This document shows, piece after piece, positions 35,852 to 44,230 of a stretch of 64,000 bases of DNA. The notes beneath the pieces were generated by a model, which saw only the letters and a program-made list of their open reading frames with translations, had not been told where the DNA came from and searched no databases. The translations under genes and the position numbers were made by a program. Position 1 is the stretch's first letter, and every line of letters begins with the position of its first letter. The DNA comes from Natrinema amylolyticus_A (GTDB lineage: Archaea; Halobacteriota; Halobacteria; Halobacteriales; Natrialbaceae). Location: positions 124,001 to 188,000 of the forward strand of contig NZ_JBHUDI010000001.1 in the NCBI RefSeq assembly GCF_042678045.1. The letters run 5' to 3'.

Positions 35852-36469
35852 ATGACCGAGCCGAACGCGATCGACGCCGGTGAGGATGATGATACGAGCG
35901 AAAGCGACGACGCTGAGCTCCCCCGCGATGTCGTCGACGAAGTCGAGCGACTGACTCGTCTCGAGCGCACCGCGGTCGACGACAACGAGGCAACGGCTTA
36001 CGAGCAGCGGCGCGACGACCTCCTCGACGAACACGACTTCACGTCCCGGATCCGCGACGACGAGGGTGACGACGTCCTCGTTCTCCATCCCGAGGAGTGG
36101 CACGAGGACGGCGTCATCCGGACCGACCGCATCGAGGACATCGACCGCGCGGTCGAGATCCCCCTCGAGGGTACGGGCGATCCGGACGACTGGGACGACG
36201 TCGAGGCGCACAACCGCGACCTGGTCGCGACGGTGCGGGAGGCCCACGGCGAGGTCCACGGCGATAACGCGGCGACTCTGGCCGATTTCGCGGGCAATCA
36301 CTACGCGAAGCCGATCGAGTCACTGACGGGCGACGAACTCGGCGAGTTTCGGACGGAGTACTTCGTCAGGAACGCCTGGCCGTCAGAAAAACAACAGAAG
36401 ATGATCGACGAATCGATCGAGCTGGTCTTCGAAGCTGCCGGAGAGCGGGTCCCGGAGCGCAGATTCTAG
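35852..36469 (+). CDS. RnhA operon protein (haloarchaeal, unknown function)
   Basis: 205-residue acidic protein, recognised as the protein usually encoded just after rnhA in haloarchaea (annotated RnhA operon protein). No enzymatic motif is visible; the core EQRRDDLLDEHDFTSRIRDD and DNAATLADFAGNHYAKPIESLTGDELGEF looks helical. It is separated from rnhA by a histidine kinase gene, which looks like an insertion into the ancestral pair. Start at ATG 35852; an ATG 18 bases earlier adds no conserved sequence. It overlaps the convergent PadR gene by four bases. Confidence 0.78.
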   Translation: MTEPNAIDAGEDDDTSESDDAELPRDVVDEVERLTRLERTAVDDNEATAYEQRRDDLLDEHDFTSRIRDDEGDDVLVLHPEEWHEDGVIRTDRIEDIDRAVEIPLEGTGDPDDWDDVEAHNRDLVATVREAHGEVHGDNAATLADFAGNHYAKPIESLTGDELGEFRTEYFVRNAWPSEKQQKMIDESIELVFEAAGERVPERRF

Positions 36470-36825
36470 TAGCTCTCGTCGACGATCTCGCGGATCTCGT
36501 CGGCGCGGTCGTCGCCCGTGACGACCTTCGAGAGCGTCCACTGGATGCCGTCGAGGACGGCGTCGTAGCCGTCGTCGGTCAGCGAGTACTGGTTGGTTCG
36601 CTTGTCGAGTTCGCTCTTCTCGACCAGCCCCAGCTCGACGAGCTCGTCGAGGTTGGGGTAGAGACGTCCGTGGTTTACTTCCGTCCCATAGTAGTCCTCG
36701 AGTTCGCGTTTGATCGCGAGGCCGTACATCGGCTCTTTCGCGAGGATGACGAGGATGTTGTTCTGGAACGCCGTGAGTTCGCGTGCAATACTCTGTTCGC
36801 CGGTGATTGATTGTGCCTCTGACAT
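36466..36825 (-). CDS. PadR-family transcriptional regulator
   Basis: 119 residues. Winged-helix of PadR type: LTAFQNNILVILAKEPMYGLAIKRELE, then NHGRLYPNLDELVELGLVEKSELD and a wing RTNQYSLTDDGYDAV, with a short C-terminal dimerisation helix. Small repressor, possibly autoregulatory. A TATA box (tcttaaatagt, minus strand, about 36848-36858) lies 28 bases before the ATG. Target genes are not evident. Confidence 0.88.
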   Translation of the reverse strand: MSEAQSITGEQSIARELTAFQNNILVILAKEPMYGLAIKRELEDYYGTEVNHGRLYPNLDELVELGLVEKSELDKRTNQYSLTDDGYDAVLDGIQWTLSKVVTGDDRADEIREIVDESY

Positions 36826-37031
36826 ACTTGTGCAATTGTCACCAGACTATTTAAGACTTGTCAACTATCCCTTCGTATCAGCCGGTCGGACACCCGGCGA
36901 CCGACCGGTACGAGGCCGGAAACGGGTGTAACGGGCCTTCGCGGTGTCTGTCGGGTATCTGGCAACCGTCACTCGAATACTGACAGTCGATTACGAAAGT
37001 ACTTTTTGATCGACTGCGGATGTTCCGGTAC

Positions 37032-37565
37032 ATGGTCAACCTCTGGGAAGACCTCGAGACTGGACCGAACGCACCCGAAGAGATCTACGCTGTCGTCGAG
37101 TGTCTCAAAGGCGAGCGAAACAAATACGAGTACGACAAGGACGTGCCGGGCGTCGTCCTCGACCGTGTGCTCCACAGCAACGTCCACTACCCGAGCGACT
37201 ATGGCTTCATCCCGCAGTCCTATTACGACGACGAGGACCCCTTCGACGTCCTCGTTCTCGTCGAGGATCAGACGTTCCCCGGCTGTGTCATCGAGGCCCG
37301 TCCCGTCGCGCTGATGAAGATGGACGACGACGGCGAACAGGACGACAAGGTCATCGCCGTCCCGAGTGAGGACCCACGCTACGACCACATCGAGGACCTC
37401 GAAGACATCCCACAGCAGCAACTCGACGAGATCGACGAGTTCTTCGAGACCTACAAGAACCTAGAAGAGGGCAAAGAAGTCGAGACGCAGGGCTGGGAGG
37501 ACAAGCAGGCCGCCTACGACGCGATCGAGCACGCCCAGGACCTCTACGAAGAGAACTTCCAGTAA
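37032..37565 (+). CDS. ppa: Inorganic pyrophosphatase (family I)
   Basis: 177 residues. Hydrolyses pyrophosphate to phosphate, pulling biosynthetic reactions forward. The metal/active-site segment DYGFIPQSYYDDEDPFDVLVLV contains the conserved acidic cluster, and ERNKYEYDKD carries the Lys and Tyr of the site. ATG 37032 (MVNLWEDL) is 27 bases after the TATA-like agtactttttg; an ATG four codons upstream is less likely. Confidence 0.95.
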   Translation: MVNLWEDLETGPNAPEEIYAVVECLKGERNKYEYDKDVPGVVLDRVLHSNVHYPSDYGFIPQSYYDDEDPFDVLVLVEDQTFPGCVIEARPVALMKMDDDGEQDDKVIAVPSEDPRYDHIEDLEDIPQQQLDEIDEFFETYKNLEEGKEVETQGWEDKQAAYDAIEHAQDLYEENFQ

Positions 37566-37700
37566 CGACCGCGAAAGCGGCGTTTCTCGTTTCTGTCGTC
37601 GTCTCCACCGGTCGATTCCCCAGAGTTATCTCCGGCCGGTCTCCGGATGCGTTATGAGCATGGGTAATTTTATGGCCACTCCTGCCGTAGTCAGTCCTGT

Positions 37701-37835
37701 ATGGCAGCATCTAACCCCGCCCCACGATCGGGATCGTCGGCCGACGACGCAGCCGAGTCCGCCGTCGGCATGGCCCACCTCACGGTCGTCCCGACCAACT
37801 TCGAGCCCGCGGACTCGAGCGACTGCGACGAGTAA
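37701..37835 (+). CDS. Possible 44-residue acidic small protein
   Basis: Short frame encoding MAASNPAPRSGSSADDAAES, then VGMAHLTVVPTNFEPADSSD and CDE-stop. The acidic composition and the TVVPTNFEPAD motif are typical of haloarchaeal micro-proteins. A TATA-like gtaattttatgg (37664-37675) lies about 30 bases upstream, the leaderless spacing. No family is assigned. Confidence 0.5.
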   Translation: MAASNPAPRSGSSADDAAESAVGMAHLTVVPTNFEPADSSDCDE

Positions 37836-38027
37836 CCCCGTGAGCGGGTTCGAAGCTGACTCACGGGCCGGTCACGGTGCCCGTCGTCCGCTATTGCCCC
37901 CACTGATCGAGCAGTCCTCCCGTCGGCAGTCGGCGACGACTGTCCAACCGGCAGTTGCTGTCGCAGGTATTTGCAAAACACTGTCCGGAAACGAACCTTC
38001 TTGTATCCGGTCGAACTACGTCCGTCC

Positions 38028-39371
38028 ATGGGTCTGTTCGACCGATTACGGGGCGACGGCGACCCCCGGGTCGCGTTTATCGGGGTCGACGGCGTGCCGT
38101 ATAGTCTCCTATCAGAGAACGAGGAACTGTTTCCCAACTTTGCGGCGATCGCCGAGGACGGAACGGCTGGCGAGATCTCGAGTATCGTGCCGCCGGAATC
38201 CAGCGCCTGCTGGCCGTCGCTGACGACCGGAAAGAACCCCGGCGAGACCGGTGTCTACGGCTTCCAGGACCGGGAAGTCGGCACCTACGATACCTACGTC
38301 CCGATGGGGCGCGACGTCCAGGCCGACCGTGTCTGGGACCAGGTCCAGGAGGCCGGCCGCAAGGCGACAGTCCTGAACGTCCCCGTCACCTTCCCACCCC
38401 AGCGCGACGTCCAGCGGATGGTCTCGGGCTTCCTCTCACCCGGCCTCGAGAAGGCCGCCTACCCCGACGACGTTCGTGACTACCTCGAGACGCTCGACTA
38501 CCGGATCGACGTCAACCCGAAACTCGGCCACCACGACGACAAAGCCGAGTTCATCGAGGACGCCCACGCGACGGTCGACGCCCGCTTCGAGGCGTTCAAA
38601 CACTACATCGAGGAAGACGACTGGGACCTCTTTTTCGGCGTCTTCATGACGACCGACCGGGTCAACCACTTCCTCTTTAAGGACTACGAGCGCGACGGCG
38701 AGTACAAGGACGACTTCATCGAGTTCTACCAGAAGGTCGACGACTACATCGGCCGGCTGCGTGAGGCGCTGCCCGACGACGTCACCATGATCGTCGCCTC
38801 CGACCACGGTTTCACCAGTCTCGACTACGAGGTCCACTTCAACGAGTGGCTCCGCGAGGAGGGCTGGCTCTCCTTCCAGACTGACGAGCCCGAGGAACTG
38901 GGCGACATCTCGACCGATACGAAAGCCTACTCGTTCATCCCCGGTCGCTTCTACATCAACCTCGAGGGACGAGAGCCCCGCGGCTCCGTTCCCGAATCCG
39001 AGTACGACGAGGTCCGCGACCAGCTCAAAGCCGACCTCGAGGCCCTCGAAGGACCCGACGGCAACGAAGTCGTCGACCGCGTCGTCGAGAAGGAAGCGGC
39101 CTTCCGTGGCGACCACGACGACATCGCACCCGATCTGGTCGCGATTCCGAACAAGGGCTTCGATCTGAAGTCCGGGTTCAAAGCCGACTCCGAGATCTTC
39201 ACCACGGGACCGCGCAACGGGATGCACAGCTTCGATAATACGTCGCTGTATATCGACGATCCTGAGGCGGCGATCGAGGACGCTGACCTCTTCGATATCA
39301 CGCCGACGATCCTCGACTTGCTGGAGATCGACTACAGCCGCGGCGACTTCGACGGCGCGAGTCTCGTCTGA
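38028..39371 (+). CDS. Alkaline-phosphatase-superfamily phosphodiesterase
   Basis: 447 residues. Metal-dependent hydrolase of the type I phosphodiesterase/nucleotide pyrophosphatase group: metal Asp in AFIGVDGVPYSL, nucleophile Ser/Thr region PPESSACWPSLTTGKNPG, then FMTTDRVNHFLF (Asp and His), IVASDHGFTS (Asp-His) and a late His in GMHSFDNTS. No signal peptide, so cytoplasmic. Substrate unknown (phosphoglycerate mutase-like or lipid/sugar phosphate hydrolysis possible). TATA ccttcttgtatcc is 26 bases before the ATG at 38028. Confidence 0.85.
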   Translation: MGLFDRLRGDGDPRVAFIGVDGVPYSLLSENEELFPNFAAIAEDGTAGEISSIVPPESSACWPSLTTGKNPGETGVYGFQDREVGTYDTYVPMGRDVQADRVWDQVQEAGRKATVLNVPVTFPPQRDVQRMVSGFLSPGLEKAAYPDDVRDYLETLDYRIDVNPKLGHHDDKAEFIEDAHATVDARFEAFKHYIEEDDWDLFFGVFMTTDRVNHFLFKDYERDGEYKDDFIEFYQKVDDYIGRLREALPDDVTMIVASDHGFTSLDYEVHFNEWLREEGWLSFQTDEPEELGDISTDTKAYSFIPGRFYINLEGREPRGSVPESEYDEVRDQLKADLEALEGPDGNEVVDRVVEKEAAFRGDHDDIAPDLVAIPNKGFDLKSGFKADSEIFTTGPRNGMHSFDNTSLYIDDPEAAIEDADLFDITPTILDLLEIDYSRGDFDGASLV

Positions 39372-39453
39372 GCGACTCGCAGACTGCGTTCCCATTCCGC
39401 GCGAGCCGAGCGCGATCCGATTCCGTTTTCCGCCCGGCACCGAACTCCGTCGC

Positions 39454-39867
39454 ATGGACGAGGTCATCCACGCTCGCGGCCACGAGCACGTCAGTGCCGA
39501 ACACGCGAGTACCTTCGAAGTGACGACCGACGACTATCTCACGCCCGCAGGCGACTGTATTCTCGCGATCGAAGCCGATCGCGCCCCGGCTGATTTCGAT
39601 CCCGAGTTCGTCGCGGCCTGTCGGGATTCGGATGCGACGATCACAGTCACCGTCGAGGCCGACGGCTACACGGAGTCGGTCTCCGGACGGGGACACCCCG
39701 ACCTCGAACTGACGAACGAACGAAGCGCGGTCGGCCGGACGAGCGACTACGTCGACGACCGGACGATCATGGTGGGCGCCGAGTTCGCGGCTGAGGGGTT
39801 CGACCGCAACCTTGTCGCGGCGCTGGCCGATGGTGCCGAGGCGACGGTGACGATCACCGTCGAGTGA
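39454..39867 (+). CDS. DUF371 protein
   Basis: 137-residue archaeal protein of the DUF371 family: begins VIHARGHEHVSAEHASTFEVT, then TPAGDCILAIEADRAP and a C-terminal NERSAVGRTSDYVDDRTIMVGAEFAA block, all family signatures. Function unknown. 82 bases downstream of the phosphodiesterase gene and possibly co-transcribed. Confidence 0.85.
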   Translation: MDEVIHARGHEHVSAEHASTFEVTTDDYLTPAGDCILAIEADRAPADFDPEFVAACRDSDATITVTVEADGYTESVSGRGHPDLELTNERSAVGRTSDYVDDRTIMVGAEFAAEGFDRNLVAALADGAEATVTITVE

Positions 39868-39940
39868 CCGGGTTGGCAGCGCTCGCTCGAGACCCACCGG
39901 TTCCGTCGCCGTTTTGTCCTGTCCGCCCCACCGTTTGGGT

Positions 39941-40753
39941 ATGAGCGACGATCCGGAGCCAGCCGTCAACATCAGTGGCGGCGCGGCGGGCGGCGGTGCG
40001 GCCGCCGAGTTCGATCCCGCGACGGCCGACACTCACGCAGAGGCGGTCGTCGACCGACTGGGCGAGCTATACTGGCAGAAGACCTACGGCGGCCAGGACG
40101 CCTTCACCTGTCTCGTCCGGACGATCCTGAGCCAGAACACCAGCGACAAGGCGAGCCAGCCGGCTCACGATGCACTGCTCGAGCGGTACGATGGCGATGA
40201 CGTCGACCTCGCCGAATCGCTCGCCAGCGCCGAGCAGTCGACGCTCGCCGAGACTATCAGTTCGGCGGGGCTCTACAATCAGAAGTCCGAGACCATCATC
40301 GACACCGCCGAGTGGGTGCTCGAGGCGTTCGGTTCCGCCCCCGCGTTCGACGCCTTCGTCAAGGACGAGGACCCGGCAACGGTCCGTGACACCCTCCTCG
40401 AGGTTCGGGGCGTCGGTCCGAAGACTGCCGACTGCGTCCTGCTCTTTGCCGGTGGCCGTGGCGGCGTCTTTCCCGTCGATACCCACGTCCACCGGATCTA
40501 CCGGCGGCTGGGGATCGCGCCACCGGACGCCGATCACGAAACGGTTCGCGAGGTTCTCGAGCGCGACGTGCCTGCGGCCAAGTGTGGCTTCGGCCACACG
40601 GCGACGATTCAGTTCGGCCGCGAGTACTGCACCGCGCGGAAACCAGCCTGTCTGGACGATCCTGAGGCATGCCCGGTGGCCGACAGCTGCGACCAAGTCG
40701 GCGTTTATCCTGCGACGGGCGAGGTCGTCGATCCGGCCGACGCCCCCGAGTAA
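39941..40753 (+). CDS. nth: Endonuclease III (DNA glycosylase/AP lyase)
   Basis: 270 residues. Base-excision repair of oxidised pyrimidines. Helix-hairpin-helix LEVRGVGPKTADCVL (catalytic Lys), catalytic Asp in FPVDTHVHRIYRR and four C-terminal Cys for the 4Fe-4S cluster (in YCTARKPAC and ACPVADSC). About 35 residues of Gly/Ala-rich N-terminal extension. The TATA-like gccgttttgtcc lies 27 bases before the ATG at 39941. An annotation as mismatch glycosylase is possible but less likely. Confidence 0.9.
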   Translation: MSDDPEPAVNISGGAAGGGAAAEFDPATADTHAEAVVDRLGELYWQKTYGGQDAFTCLVRTILSQNTSDKASQPAHDALLERYDGDDVDLAESLASAEQSTLAETISSAGLYNQKSETIIDTAEWVLEAFGSAPAFDAFVKDEDPATVRDTLLEVRGVGPKTADCVLLFAGGRGGVFPVDTHVHRIYRRLGIAPPDADHETVREVLERDVPAAKCGFGHTATIQFGREYCTARKPACLDDPEACPVADSCDQVGVYPATGEVVDPADAPE

Positions 40754-40920
40754 GACATCTCGGAAAACCGACTCACAAGGAGCGCACCCGACCCGAGCGC
40801 TCGAGTGGTCTCCTGACTGCTGCCGGACAGTCTGACTGCTCATCGGGGGTAGCGTGTCTTCTAGCCAGTCCCGCTCGAGCCATCTCGTCGGCGGCCAGTC
40901 ATCGGATTTATACAATATTG

Positions 40921-40936
40921 GTTTCAGTTGTGAAAC
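40921..40936 (+). promoter_or_regulatory. Perfect inverted repeat before bluB
   Basis: GTTTCA-GTTG-TGAAAC, 6-bp perfect arms with a 4-base spacer, ending one base before the bluB ATG and just downstream of the TATA box (gatttatacaat, about 40904-40915). The transcript is nearly leaderless, so the repeat overlaps the predicted transcription start, where a repressor would block initiation. Confidence 0.5.
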
Positions 40937-40937
40937 A

Positions 40938-41639
40938 ATGGTTGCATTCACGGACGCGGAACGGGATGCGGTGTACAAGACGATCTACGCCCGGCGCGAC
41001 ATCCGCCGGTTTCGTGACGACCCGATTCCTGACGAGATCCTCGAGCGACTGCTACAGGCCGCCCACCACGCGCCGAGCGTCGGCTTCTCACAGCCGTGGG
41101 ACCTCGTGGTCATCAGCGACGAGGAGACCAAAACCGAGATCGCGTCGATCGCAGAGCGCGCTATCGCGGCCGCCCGCGAGGGCTACGAGGAACCACGCCG
41201 AAGCGAGTTCGCGGCGCTGAAACTCGAGGGAATTCGCGAGTCACCGATCAACATCTGCGTGACCTGTGATCCGACTCGTGGCGCGCCACACGTGCTGGGT
41301 CGCAGTTCGATGAAGCGCACCGATGTCTACTCGACGTGTCTCGCGGTCCAGAACCTCTGGCTGGCCGCGCGCGCCGAAGGCGTCGGCGTCGGCTGGGTGA
41401 GCGTCCTCTACCCCTACGAGGTACAGGAAGTCCTCGACATTCCGCCCCACGTCAAGCCGGTCGCGTACCTCTGTCTGGGGTATCCGGAAGACGGCTTCCC
41501 CGAGGAACCGGTCCTTCAGCAAGAAGGGTGGCGCGACCGACTCGATATGGAGACGCTCGTCCACGAAGAACGCTGGGAGGGTGACGGAACGACGATGGCC
41601 GATCAGGAGGAAACCGTGTCGTCGGTCGACTCTTCATAA
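40938..41639 (+). CDS. bluB: BluB, 5,6-dimethylbenzimidazole synthase
   Basis: 233 residues of the nitroreductase fold. BluB fragments FMNH2 with oxygen to make 5,6-dimethylbenzimidazole, the lower ligand of cobalamin. Recognisable motifs are YARRDIRRFRDDPIP, HHAPSVGFSQPWDLVVI and the later GVGVGWVSVLYPYEVQEVLDIP. The acidic tail of about 25 residues is haloarchaeal. The ATG at 40938 (MVAFTDAERDAVYK) fits the TATA box 29 bases upstream. No other cobalamin gene is nearby and no riboswitch was seen. Confidence 0.9.
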   Translation: MVAFTDAERDAVYKTIYARRDIRRFRDDPIPDEILERLLQAAHHAPSVGFSQPWDLVVISDEETKTEIASIAERAIAAAREGYEEPRRSEFAALKLEGIRESPINICVTCDPTRGAPHVLGRSSMKRTDVYSTCLAVQNLWLAARAEGVGVGWVSVLYPYEVQEVLDIPPHVKPVAYLCLGYPEDGFPEEPVLQQEGWRDRLDMETLVHEERWEGDGTTMADQEETVSSVDSS

Positions 41640-41743
41640 CTATGTGGCAGTCGTCACACATCTGAGTAGACCGTCTGTCATCGCAGTTTCAGATACCCGA
41701 GCGCTGGCGGCTGTTCCAGTGACCGATCAACCACCATGGCCGT

Positions 41744-41781
41744 CTCGAGCGCTCGCCTCGAGTAGGAGGCGAGCGCTCGAG
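41744..41781. terminator. 16-bp perfect hairpin between bluB and fttA
   Basis: Arms CTCGAGCGCTCGCCTC and GAGGCGAGCGCTCGAG are exactly complementary, with a 6-base loop. It lies between convergent genes, 104 bases past the bluB stop and about 76 bases past the fttA stop, so it could serve both. It is the strongest simple hairpin I found in the window. Confidence 0.55.
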
Positions 41782-41827
41782 TCACGGGGGAGGGCAGGTG
41801 GAGGCCTGGTGGACATTGAAAGGGCGA

Positions 41828-41849
41828 GCGAGCGCTGCCAAGCGCTCGC
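41828..41849 (-). terminator. 9-bp hairpin just after fttA
   Basis: GCGAGCGCT and AGCGCTCGC with loop GCCA, starting 8 bases past the fttA stop on the minus strand. It shares the GAGCGCT core with the longer hairpin at 41744-41781, so the two may also pair with each other. Confidence 0.45.
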
Positions 41850-41857
41850 GAGGGCTT

Positions 41858-43792
41858 TCAGAGGAAGCGGAAGGTCTCGAGGTTCTTCGGCGCGAAGGTC
41901 CGCATGTCGTAGTTGTGATAGAGCGCACTCGAGAGGTCCTGCGTGGAGCGTTCGTCGCCGTGGACACAGAGGACTTTCTCGGGGCGTGGATTCATCGTCT
42001 TGACGAAGTTCTCGAGGCCGGCGCGGTCGGCGTGGCCGGAGAAGCCGTCGACGGTTTCGACGTCCATGTTCAACGAGAGGGTGCCGCGGCCGCCACCGTT
42101 GCCCATGGCACCGACCTCGCTGGTGGGAATCTCGTCCCAGCCGTTCTGGATGCGCCGGCCGAGGGTACCCTGTGCCTGGTAGCCGACGAAGACGAGCGTC
42201 GAGTCCGGGTCGGGACCGATGTGGCTGAGCCAGGACATGATCGGACCGCCAGTGACCATCCCCGAGGTCGAGAGGATGATACAGGAGTCGCCATCGGCGA
42301 CTTCTTGCCGTTCTTCCTCGCCGGCGTCGATGTGGTTGAACTCCTCGGCGAGGAAGGGGTTCTCGTCCTCGTGGAAGATCCGGTCGCGCAGGTCGTCACG
42401 AAGGTACTCGGGATAGGTGGTGTGAATCGCCGTCGCCTCCCAGATCATGCCGTCGAGGTGGACTGGCATCGAGGGGATCTCCCCTTCGCGCATCGCCTCC
42501 TCCAAGACGAGCATGATCTCCTGGGAGCGACCCACTGCGAACGCCGGAATGACGACCTTGCCGCCTTTCTCGTAGGTCTCGTTGATGACTCGCTTGAGGT
42601 TCTCCTCGGAGTCTTCCTGATCGGTCTGGTAGTCGTTGCGACCGCCGTAGGTCGACTCCATCACGAGCGTTTCGACCCGCGGGAAGTCGTTTGTCGCGCC
42701 ATTGAACAGGCGGGTGTCCTCGTAGTGGATGTCGCCGGAGAAGGCGACGTTGTAGAGGCCGTCGCCGATGTGGAAGTGCGAGACGGCCGAGCCCAGAATG
42801 TGACCGGCGTTGTGGAACGTGAGTTTGACGTCCGGCGCGATGTCGGTGACGTCGCCGTACTCAAGCGGGATAGTGTGTTTGATCGCCTCGCGGACCTGTT
42901 CGCTCTCGTACGGTGGCGTGCGGCCTTCCTTGGCCGCGACGTCGAGATAGTCGAGCGTCAGCAGCCCCATCAGGTCCCGTGTGGGCTCGGTACAGTAGAT
43001 GGGGCCGTCGTAGCCGTACTTGAACAAAAGCGGGATGAGCGCGGAGTGGTCGAGGTGAGCGTGCGTGAGGACGACGGCGTCGATGGTCTGGGGGCCAGCG
43101 CCGAGTGCCTCGGGTGCGTGGAGATAGGGCACTTCGCCTTCCGCGCCGGGTTTGTCACCGCAGTCGATGAGAATCCTGGTTTCGGGCGTCGAGAGAATAA
43201 AGGAGGCCCGGCCGACTTCACGACAGCACCCCAGCGTGGTGATGCGGACGTACTCGTCGTCGGACATCTCCTCGCGATGGATCTGTCGGCCGACCTTTTC
43301 CAAGATGTCTCGGCGCTCGTCGCGTTCCTGTTTGAGGAAGCTCCGGACGTTCGAGACGGTCGAGGATTCGATCGGCGGCGTGCGGACGACTTCGGGCGTC
43401 CAGCCGACGTTTTTCGTGATTTCGCGGAGCGTCGACCCGTGGCGGCCGATCACCATACCGGGCTTTTCGGCCTCGATGACGACCTCGCCGGTGTCGGCGT
43501 GGAAGTCGAGATCGGTCACCCCTGCTTCGTCGGGGATGACGTCCATGATCTCCTCGCGGGCCTGCTTGGGTCGCGAGAGAACGCTGGGGTCGGGCCGGAC
43601 GGTGATCCGCTTGCGAAGCTTGCTCGCGAGCTGGCGAATGAGATCGCCCTGCTGGGCAAATTTCTTCGGATCGCGCGTGTAGACCACCAGTTCGGGGCCT
43701 TCGTATTTCACCGAGGAGACCGAGATATCGCTCGGTAACTCGCTCGTGATCTGTGCTTTGAGATCGTCGAGTTGCTGCTCTACAGTGCTCAT
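41858..43792 (-). CDS. fttA: FttA/aCPSF1, beta-CASP ribonuclease and transcription termination factor
   Basis: 644 residues. Archaeal CPSF73-like protein that terminates transcription and cleaves RNA 3' ends. Two N-terminal KH domains (about 1-65 and 70-145; GMVIGRHGSTLREI), then the metallo-beta-lactamase core (HAHLDHSALIP metal motif, CGDKPG Asp, FHNAGHILGS and FSGDIHYED), the beta-CASP insertion and the C-terminal VDGFSGHADR and VLCVHGDERS motifs, all complete for zinc binding. Full family length. ATG at 43792. Confidence 0.95.
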   Translation of the reverse strand: MSTVEQQLDDLKAQITSELPSDISVSSVKYEGPELVVYTRDPKKFAQQGDLIRQLASKLRKRITVRPDPSVLSRPKQAREEIMDVIPDEAGVTDLDFHADTGEVVIEAEKPGMVIGRHGSTLREITKNVGWTPEVVRTPPIESSTVSNVRSFLKQERDERRDILEKVGRQIHREEMSDDEYVRITTLGCCREVGRASFILSTPETRILIDCGDKPGAEGEVPYLHAPEALGAGPQTIDAVVLTHAHLDHSALIPLLFKYGYDGPIYCTEPTRDLMGLLTLDYLDVAAKEGRTPPYESEQVREAIKHTIPLEYGDVTDIAPDVKLTFHNAGHILGSAVSHFHIGDGLYNVAFSGDIHYEDTRLFNGATNDFPRVETLVMESTYGGRNDYQTDQEDSEENLKRVINETYEKGGKVVIPAFAVGRSQEIMLVLEEAMREGEIPSMPVHLDGMIWEATAIHTTYPEYLRDDLRDRIFHEDENPFLAEEFNHIDAGEEERQEVADGDSCIILSTSGMVTGGPIMSWLSHIGPDPDSTLVFVGYQAQGTLGRRIQNGWDEIPTSEVGAMGNGGGRGTLSLNMDVETVDGFSGHADRAGLENFVKTMNPRPEKVLCVHGDERSTQDLSSALYHNYDMRTFAPKNLETFRFL

Positions 43793-44230
43793 AATCGCCG
43801 AATGTGGCTTGCGTGAACTCGCCGTCCGGGATCGAGGACGCTGCCGGGCCGGGCGGAAGCGATCGGAGACGATTGACGGGATTCGGTGTCGTGATGACCG
43901 CCACCCGGCGGCCGCCGTGTCGACGCCGATGGTGAGTGTCGTCCAGAGCGGACAACGTAGCTCACACTCCGTCTCGTCTCCTGGATCATCGTATCCTACT
44001 CCATGCCTGACGAAGACGCTCCCGGATCGGTTATCCTGGTTCGTGCGGGAAGATTCCAGGGAGAACCCGCTTACTCGAGGCTACTCTTTGCGGAGTATAA
44101 AAGCCTTCGCAAGACAGGGTCCGTAGCCGGTCCCCTGATGGCCACCAGGAGCGCTGTAATCGTCCGAATCGACGGTTCGGGTGCGATAGATGTTCAGAGC
44201 TTTGATAGCCGTGGTCGTCGTCGATACCCC
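43793..44230. other. 438-base intergenic region with a strong TATA box
   Basis: No gene is supported here. It includes the fttA promoter side and, at about 44092-44100, a strong rightward TATA (gagtataaaa). The predicted transcript starts near 44125, about 100 bases before the ATG I prefer for the next gene, which would give a leadered mRNA. Confidence 0.45.

Noticed and set aside
40854..40937. Cobalamin riboswitch before bluB
   Set aside because: The transcript is nearly leaderless and no B12-box-like sequence is visible; only a short palindrome is present.
41798..43738. 646-codon open frame on the plus strand opposite fttA, and similar long antisense frames (5112-6290, 34775-36301, 38436-39467)
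   Set aside because: They mirror strongly supported genes and arise from GC-rich third positions; their translations lack any family motif.
44138..44230. Upstream start for the gene at 44231
   Set aside because: It matches the strong TATA better, but the added 31 residues are Arg-rich and unlike the acidic rest of the protein.
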